Source: Aradus depressus (lineage: Eukaryota > Arthropoda > Insecta > Hemiptera > Aradidae). Taken from it: a stretch of 64,000 nucleotides of DNA. Below the pieces are notes generated by a model that was not told the origin of the DNA, made no database searches, and saw only the letters and a program-made list of their open reading frames with translations. Location: positions 22,019,489-22,083,488 of the forward strand of contig OY759224.1 of assembly GCA_963662175.1 (NCBI GenBank), in the 5' to 3' direction. This document shows positions 57,241 to 64,000 of this stretch, piece by piece. Position 1 is the first letter of the stretch. Each line of letters begins with the position of its first letter. The translations under genes were made by a program, and so were the position numbers.

Positions 57241-58141
57241 TAATATACCTCTTTAACTCTTCTTATAGCAGAATTGACGTAAGTTAATGTTCAATAAATG
57301 GTAATAAATAAAGGTTTGTCGGTATTATGGATTTGAATTTTGCCAGGTTCCCGCCATAGTGACGTTTCGTGCAGTCCGGTAGATGGCGCTGCAACTATGT
57401 TTATAGTCTGAAGTATCCTTTTTGTCTAATTTATGTTATTCTGTGGCTGACCTTATACGTTTAGGGGCTTATATTTTCAAGAGGAAGAAATATGTTACAC
57501 CGACAGATCTATACCTGTTATGCAAATAACAGGACATCTCTAGTTAGATGCTCTGATTTCACGTAGGCCTAATTAATACTGATGTCCTGTTATTTGCGTA
57601 ACAGTTATAAGTCTGTTATCGTACTGAAACCATTTATTGACATAAAGGAACAGTGATGTTTTGACTGGAATGTAATGAGACAGAGTTTAGCTCCTAAAAG
57701 TATTAGGTATTTTTTGGATCAGGTGTTTTGTAAAAGGTATGCGTCTGTCACTGTATCAATATGTTGCTTGCTACTGAAAATATTAGTTCCTAAAAGTATT
57801 AGGTATTTTTTACCATATAGCAGCATAAAAGAGCTGTAACTGATTTTCAGGAACTTACTGAGCCACAATTTAGCTCCAAATCCCTTTTTTTATTTGTTAT
57901 AGTATGGGCGAGTTCCAATATTAAGCATTTAGTTCACTGGTTACACTAGAAATGGAAAAGTTAAATATAGAAGTATATTATAAAGTACCAAAAATAGTTA
58001 AAAATTGCTGAATCTCTCATTTCACAAATCATTCAAATGTCCCATTTTTCGTGGTTCAACCGGTGAGCTGATTGGAGTGTAATATAACTGGCTCTTTGTA
58101 AGGGGTCACCCACCTTTTCGCTCTTGCGGATCCATGCCATA
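57241..58141. other. Intergenic with nested palindromes
   Basis: 57517-57538 and 57581-57602 are inverted repeats (one mismatch), and each arm contains its own palindrome (CTGTTA ... TAACAG). A phrase CCTAAAAGTATTAGGTATTT occurs twice (about 57693 and 57790). No gene seen. Confidence 0.5.
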
Positions 58142-59765
58142 CTGTGGCGTTCAAAAGTATTTGCACAAGCAATATTTTACTCATAATCATAGTAAGGGAT
58201 AACTAAAAAAATCATATAACTAGATATACAAAAACGGTATTTATTTATCCATATATTGCGTAAAAACCGTTAATGCGAAATAAGAATACATATTTTTACA
58301 ACATTTTTTCTTGAAGAAGACCGTTCAAAAGTATTTGCACAAATTATACTGGTTATTTTAATTAGCACAGTAATTCTATACCTGAGTGTGTTTACTATTT
58401 TTGTTTACATTTCCTTTCTCACTCAATTAGGGATTAACATTCTTCAGAATAGTCTACTATTTTAATCCAGTCTCAGTCAACATGGCACCGAAGAAACGTG
58501 AGTTATCCCAGGCAGTAAGGGGAAATATTATTTTATTGAGAAACCAAGGCAAAACCTACCGTGAAATTGGGAATATTTTTAATTTAAATTTTTCTACAGT
58601 CCGTTATGTCATAAAAAGGTTCGAGGAGACAGGAAATACGTTAAATAAGCAACGAACAGGACGACCAAGGGCTCGGACACAACGGGAGTGCAGGGATATC
58701 GTACGGGAAGTAAAGGCACACCCATCCACAAGTGGTTGGCAATTAGTCAATAAGGTCGAATTGACTTGTGAAAAACGTGTGAGTGAATCAACAGTAAAAA
58801 GAGCGCTCTATAAAGCTGATTTTCATGGAAGAGTTCCAAGGAAAAAACCCTTCATATCTGAGGTCAACAGGAAAAAAAGGTTGGAATTTGCAAAAACCCA
58901 TCTCAGCAAGCCAATGGAATTTTGGCAAAGCGTCCTCTTTAGTGATGAGAGCAAATTTAACGTTTTTGGAAGTGACGGGAAAAAATATATCTGGCGAAAA
59001 CCAAATAAAGAGCTTAAACGCCTTAATGTCACACCTACGATAAAACATGGTGGAGGTCATGTGATGGTCTGGGGGTGTGTGGCTTATAATGGGGTAGGCA
59101 ATCTTGTCCCAATTGAATCTGTCATGACTGCTGATACCTACGTCAACATTTTGCGCCATAATCTCCGAGCTAGTGCCATCAAATTGAATATGGAAAATAT
59201 TTTTATACTCCAACAGGACAATGATCCAAAACACAAGGCCAATAAAACCAGAGAATGGCTTCTTTATAATGCGCCCAGGATGCTACAAACCCCTCCACAA
59301 TCTCCAGATTTAAATATTATAGAACATGTTTGGAACTATTTAGACCTTAACATTCGAAAACATAAAATTAAGGAAAAAAATAATTTAAAAGACATTTTAT
59401 TGGACGAGTGGAATAAAGTTGACATTAACTTCATAAAAAATTTAGTTAATTCCATGCCAAGGAGGCTTGAGGCTGTGATAGACGCCAATGGACTTTATAC
59501 CAAGTATTAAATATATTATAGGATGTTTTATTGATTTTATAATAATTTTTATTTCAAGTTTTATATTATGTGCAAATACTTTTGAACGGAGCTTTTTCAA
59601 GAAAAATTGTTGTAAAAATATGTATTCTTATTTCGCATTAACGGGTTTTACGTAAATATATGCTTAAATAAATAACGTTTTTGTGTACCTAGTTATATGA
59701 TTTTTTTAGTTGTCCCTTACTATGATTATGAGTAAAATGTTTTCAAGTGCAGGGCGCACACATCT
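58142..59765 (+). mobile_element. Tc1-family transposon, IR/DR type, right end damaged
   Basis: Follows a TA at 58140-58141. The left inverted repeat (58142 to about 58345) carries two copies of GTTCAAAAGTATTTGCACAA, outer at 58149 and inner at 58323. The right inverted repeat (about 59568-59750) has the inner copy and matches the left through ATTATGAGTAAAAT, but the outer copy is replaced by unrelated sequence. One open transposase gene lies between. Confidence 0.9.
58482..59510 (+). CDS. Tc1-type transposase, 342 aa, open
   Basis: ATG 58482 to stop 59510 without breaks, a normal Tc1 length. The N-terminal paired-like helix-turn-helix region (about 5-115) includes LRNQGKTYREIGNIFNL and a GRPR hook (60-63) between its two subdomains. 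The DDE domain has D155 in FSDESKFNVFG, D246 in LQQDNDPKHKA and E281 in PDLNIIEHVW, spacing DD34E. It cuts and pastes elements at TA sites, binding the terminal direct repeats. All catalytic residues are present, so the protein could be active even though its own right end looks unusable. Transcription would start within the left repeat. Confidence 0.95.
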   Translation: MAPKKRELSQAVRGNIILLRNQGKTYREIGNIFNLNFSTVRYVIKRFEETGNTLNKQRTGRPRARTQRECRDIVREVKAHPSTSGWQLVNKVELTCEKRVSESTVKRALYKADFHGRVPRKKPFISEVNRKKRLEFAKTHLSKPMEFWQSVLFSDESKFNVFGSDGKKYIWRKPNKELKRLNVTPTIKHGGGHVMVWGCVAYNGVGNLVPIESVMTADTYVNILRHNLRASAIKLNMENIFILQQDNDPKHKANKTREWLLYNAPRMLQTPPQSPDLNIIEHVWNYLDLNIRKHKIKEKNNLKDILLDEWNKVDINFIKNLVNSMPRRLEAVIDANGLYTKY

Positions 59766-62640
59766 AGTATAGTATTAAATATTACAATAACTTTACGGTC
59801 GGGATCATCCATTTAACGTCGCAACTAAAAAACGGCACGCTCAATTTTTTTTTTACATCCCCCTTATGAGGGAGATGGATACATAAATCTGTGCTGTTTT
59901 GGTTAAGGGGTATATGTAAATGTTTTGTGAAAATGGGTAACACCTATCTAAAGCAAGTCATAACTCCATGTTGGGGAGCATGCTCTCCATCTCTATGTTG
60001 GGGTAAAGAGAAATAAGTCAGAAACTTATGACATCATTGAAAAAAAGGAAGTGAAAAGGGGGACAACTGAGAAACATGGGAGTTCTCTGAAAACTGAAAA
60101 CAGAAAAACTGACATATACCCCTTTACTCCAACACCACAGAAATGTTTTATGGTTTTTAAAAGGCAACATTCGGCTGAAATAAGAATAGAATAGTTACTG
60201 ACTTGCCAAAATTGTTGTTGCATCACAGTATTTGTATTTTTTTACAAAGGATATTAAGTATTTTTCGAATTTTTAACTATATACTATAATCTAAACAACT
60301 TGTCTCAACTAGTTTTAGAATGATAAAACATTGACTGTGATAATAATGGCAAAACTGATGGTCACAGAGCTAAAAGGATTTACTTCTTACATTTTTTTAA
60401 AATAATATTTATTTTCTGGAGCAATAATAACATGCTCCCGTTCCTCTTAAAGAGCAGTTTTCGACATTCCTAATAGGCGTTCTCTCCTTTAGATCCTTCC
60501 AGTTAGTCATTTCTCCGCCAGAGTGCATACGTTTCACAAAATCTTAGTCCCCCCCCCCCCCCCCCCCCCGTTCTTTCTTTATATAAAAAAAAGAAGAGAA
60601 TTAGATAACATTTGGCTTAATTATGATGCCCAAACTACACTAAAATAGTAAAACTTACCCTTATAAATATTTTTTGGGGGTAAAAATAAATAACCCGCTT
60701 TTTAGTTTTTCTTATATTAATAAATGAATTGAAGTGAAATAATAAGAACATTTTGTTAAAAGTTGCTATTTATTAATTTCATTAGGTTGTATATTTTTTT
60801 CTGATACTTTCGTTCTATAAAAAAATTAGTAATTTGAATCTCCACAATAATGTTTTGTAAGTGAATTAGTTTTAACTGTGTGGACGATCGATACTCTTAA
60901 TAAGCCTAACATTTGGATAGGCGTTTTTTGTATAAACTCATTACATTCCATTTTTTATGTGATATTACTCTTTTTCTGTTCTACATGGTGTCTCTTTTCG
61001 GTAAAACGTTTATGTCTTAGGAAGTTTTTAAATTAAAAATACTACTAACTATATAATTTTCGACCGTAAAGTGATTTCTAGTCAGCAAATAGTTGTGTAC
61101 GTGTTTGTTTACGTTGCTTAAAGTGTTTTTTTCAAAAAATATTATTGCATTATTTCATCTTAAACTGAATTATTTGAAATTCTTATGAGGTTTGACATCT
61201 TTTCAACATAAAAAGAAGTGCAGACAACTCAGAAATGTAACGTTCAGGTACAAATATTTATCTATTTTTGAGTTTTTATTGTCAATTTTTAATATTTTAC
61301 TAAGACACGACACTATTTTCTGCTATTTCTAAGAAATATGTCATTTTGTGGTAGATTTTTGTTTATCCTATGAAACTTCCCACCGATAAAGCTATCATAG
61401 GAAGTTTCTTATCTGTTTTAAAGATATATGTGTTGTTTTTTTCGTGTAACCGAAATAGATATTAATCATTTACAAAGAATAACATATCCTAAATATTTTG
61501 CATTACAGCTACCCATGTTTGTTTTATCAGTTATTGTTATTTGTAGTTCTATGCCCACGTTTGAAGTTGACTTCAGTATATTATTTTTATTTTATTTTTT
61601 TTTACCATGACGTATGTCATTAATTTTTGTTTCTGATATAAGGACTCTTTGGGTTGGGACTCTGGAACATTTGAGTCCAACATATAGAAGTTTGAAAAGT
61701 TAGTAAGAACAATGTATGCATTTTTTTGTTTTTATTGCAGTGACTTATCTACCTTAAAAACATACATAATTGAAAATGACTTGAGTACTATCCCTTGCAA
61801 TTTATGTTCTTTTTTTTCTTCGAATTTACTGCAAGATGTGAATACATACTTTTGTATTATACTCTTATGATATCCATTTTCTAGTTTTTTGTCGCATGTG
61901 CAACGGTGTCCATCTGTCTACAGTTTCCATCCTATTATTATTGAGCTGAGTTACTCCTAAACCCCTTTACCGATCACATTGAAATTTGCCACGATGGTAG
62001 TGGACACGGTGACGATGGTTTACTACTAAAAAAATCTGAAATCGAACATACCAGGGAGGAATAATCACCGAAAAACGAAATCCCCATTGAAATCAATTGA
62101 GAGACAAAATTCTCGCGCAAAATATAATTTTTCGATTTCAAATCTAAAAATCCGGGCGATGCCCTTTTCGGTTTACCATCGAACACCACTTTTTTTGAGC
62201 CGTTTTTTTCAGTGTTCTAACGTACAAACTTCGACTTTTTTTCGATAAAAATATTCAGCTGTTGTCTACAAAAAGGCTAGAAAGAATCCATTGAATTCAA
62301 TTGAAATCTATTTAAAGTATTATTATATTCATAAAGAACATACAGGGTGAGAAGCTACTGATAATTATTAAAACATTAACTGAGTTTTTTATACAGATAT
62401 GCCTGACTCAGCTCAGTTTTTGCAAACAGCAGAATGTATTGCACACCTAGTTATATTGCATAGCCGACTGATATACGAATTAGAGTATATCTATCTTTAA
62501 TTAATAACGTTATGTAAAAAGGAAAATAGCATTTGTTATATTAGGTGTACATATTTATAACTGACCATAAAATTATCTATCTAACTGCATATAGAAAGGG
62601 TCCGTAAAGATGGATTTTACTGTATTTAATATTATATAGC
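59766..62640. other. Long AT-rich stretch without a gene
   Basis: A possible worn SINE-A piece at about 59795-59875 (CGGTCGGGATCATCCATTTA). Then AT-rich DNA with a C homopolymer near 60547-60570. 61950-62240 is repeat E copy 2. Small open frames here have no recognisable domain. Confidence 0.45.
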
Positions 62641-62649
62641 TAGTTCTTT

Positions 62650-62885
62650 ATTATGTTCGGGCTTTAATTACAAGGTCATATCATCTATACCAGCTTTTAC
62701 ATCACTCGAGCCCGACTCTACTATGGGAGTCCTAAATTTTTACTCACCACATCAAGAGGTCGTGGAGCTGACATCGTACAGGCTCGATTCAGTTTATTTT
62801 ACCTTCCCGATATAAAATAAACTAAGGTTTCGAACCCGCGATCTTGAGCTCGGTAAGCAAGCATGCGTACCACTACCGCGCCTCT
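62650..62885 (-). mobile_element. SINE-A copy, diverged
   Basis: CGGGCTTTAATTACAAGGTC through CCGACTCTACTATGGGAGTC to GGTTTCGAACCCGCGATCTT and AGCAAGCATGCGTACCACTA. The B box is readable on the minus strand; part of the body is replaced (CATCAAGAGGTCGTGG). Confidence 0.75.
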
Positions 62886-62949
62886 AGTATTATATATAAT
62901 ATATATTTTTACAGCATCATTTCTCCCATTTATTTTTTGCCTTCTTAAA

Positions 62950-63000
62950 AAAAAATAGTACAAACGTTTCGGGAAGCACTCCCATCATCAGTATCTATAA
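62950..63000 (-). ncRNA. Hammerhead-like motif H3 (best core)
   Basis: Minus strand CTGATGA (62991-62985), a GGGA/TCCC stem II with 5-nt loop, then GAAAC (62970-62966). An AC/GU mini stem III around GUUU would place a GUA cleavage triplet next. Stem I can pair only with a bulge. This is the closest to a full small-stem-III hammerhead of the Penelope type. Confidence 0.45.
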
Positions 63001-63041
63001 TATATGTGTTCTTTAGGTTAACTCGTCATATTATTTTATTT

Positions 63042-63262
63042 TATCTAAGAGGTAAAATAAACTTAAGCACGCCGTCCTTCGGATGGGACGTTAAGTGATG
63101 GTCCCGAGCCTGTACGATGTCAGGTACTCGCTAAAGATCCCTCCTTAAATGAATAAAAATTTAGGGTAGGCAAAATTTAAGACTCCCGAGTAGAGTCGGG
63201 CTCATGTCCATCAGAGTGACGAAAGAGCGCTCGGGTAGTAGGCGATATGGCAGTTAAAGCCG
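63042..63262 (+). mobile_element. SINE-A copy, head missing
   Basis: GCACGCCGTCCTTCGGATGG, GTCCCGAGCCTGTACGATGT, GTAGAGTCGGGCTCATGTCC and GTAGTAGGCGATATGGCAGT match the plus-strand body; the 3' end is shortened. Confidence 0.8.
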
Positions 63263-63650
63263 TGATGCTCTAATAATATATGAATTCAGAATATTTTTGC
63301 ACATCCAAGAAAGTAATTAGTAAACAATTTTTGCGTAATCGTTGACAAATAATACAGTTAGCTTGGGATTAAAGTATTTAAAATAATAATAATAGACCGA
63401 CCTTCCTTCCTATAGTTGAAGTACTTACATAAGGTCATAGGAAAAATAATTAAATAATTGGTTGGGAAAACGCTTTTGTAATAATTGTTCAATGAGAGAG
63501 ACAGAACGATAATTATGAATTATTGTTATTTTTTTTTCTGTTTTCCGTGAGTGAAGGTGATTGGATGTTGCAAGCAGCGAGTTTCGTTATCATTAATGAA
63601 TGTACTTATATGTATATACTCAGATGTATATAATCAACCCCAAGGTGATC

Positions 63651-63652
<2 letters not shown>

Positions 63653-63711
<59 letters not shown>
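63653..63711. repeat. (TA)n microsatellite
   Basis: Pure alternating TA of about 58 bp. It sits between two SINE-A copies and makes an incidental Ile-Tyr open frame on the minus strand. Confidence 0.95.
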
Positions 63712-63712
<1 letters not shown>

Positions 63713-63825
63713 TGACCGATTCAATAAAAGAAAATTGATAGTTTTCATAAAATAAAAAAAGGGAAAATGACCCCTTTTTGAAGAGAAACATTTAGAGAAA
63801 GTAGCAATGTGATTATAGGTTAGGT

Positions 63826-64000
63826 TTTATGACTCATGCCCGGGCTTTAACTAACGAGGTCATTTCGTCTACTACCAGAGCGCTCTTTCATCTCTCTGGT
63901 GGACATGAGTCCGACTCTACTGTGGGAGTCCTAAATTTTGCTTACCCTAAATTTTTATTCATCTAGAGTAGGGGTCTTTAACGAGTGCCTGACATCGTAC
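63826..64000 (-). mobile_element. SINE-A copy running off the window end
   Basis: TATGACTCATGCCCGGGCTT through CCGACTCTACTGTGGGAGTC to GTCTTTAACGAGTGCCTGAC. Its head would lie beyond 64000. Confidence 0.8.

Overview
This is an AT-rich, intron-containing eukaryotic window, most likely from an arthropod. Evidence: GT-AG introns, a 56-residue insect-like ribosomal protein S29, a 15-exon GPAA1 gene, tRNA-derived SINEs, Jockey-type LINEs, Helitrons and a Tc1 transposon. There are no bacterial operons, ribosome-binding sites or CRISPR arrays. I cannot name the species. Most single open reading frames here are noise; the real genes only appear when exons are joined by splice sites and reading phase.

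Four host genes can be assembled. (1) A C2H2/SWIM zinc-finger gene at 2676-7497 (+, three exons, 461 aa). (2) RpS29 at 10049-11769 (+, three exons, 56 aa). (3) GPAA1, the GPI-transamidase subunit, at 33421-52628 (+, fifteen exons, 620 aa, all phases compatible). (4) A tiny antisense gene at 40091-37364 (-, three exons, 57 aa, one predicted membrane segment) nested in GPAA1 intron 5; I do not recognise its family.

The rest is largely mobile DNA. From 13162 to 32696 runs a 19.5-kb head-to-tail array of non-autonomous Helitrons. Each begins TCTATATT, and two end in a GC-rich hairpin followed by CTAG. Inside are G-rich repeats of about 142 bp, a 66-bp minisatellite, and satellite units of about 440 bp that look like a captured and amplified SINE. 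A Jockey-type retrotransposon with both ORFs open (18132-22456) sits in the first unit, flanked by a 12-bp target duplication; two empty copies of that site lie downstream. A Tc1-family transposon with an open DD34E transposase is at 58142-59765, but its right outer end is missing.

Other repeats are about fifteen copies of one tRNA-derived SINE, two of a second SINE family, several truncated LINEs, a hAT relic, a large foldback element (8401-8912), and several small motifs resembling the hammerhead-ribozyme cores of Penelope-like elements. GPAA1 introns carry many of these.

Region by region: 1-2650 repeats; 2676-7497 zinc-finger gene; 7.5-10 kb repeats and foldback; 10-11.8 kb RpS29; 12-13 kb unassigned; 13.2-32.7 kb Helitron array; 32.7-33.2 kb LINE; 33.4-52.6 kb GPAA1 with the nested gene; 52.9-57.3 kb tandem repeats and LINE relics; 58.1-59.8 kb Tc1; 59.8-64 kb AT-rich DNA with SINEs.
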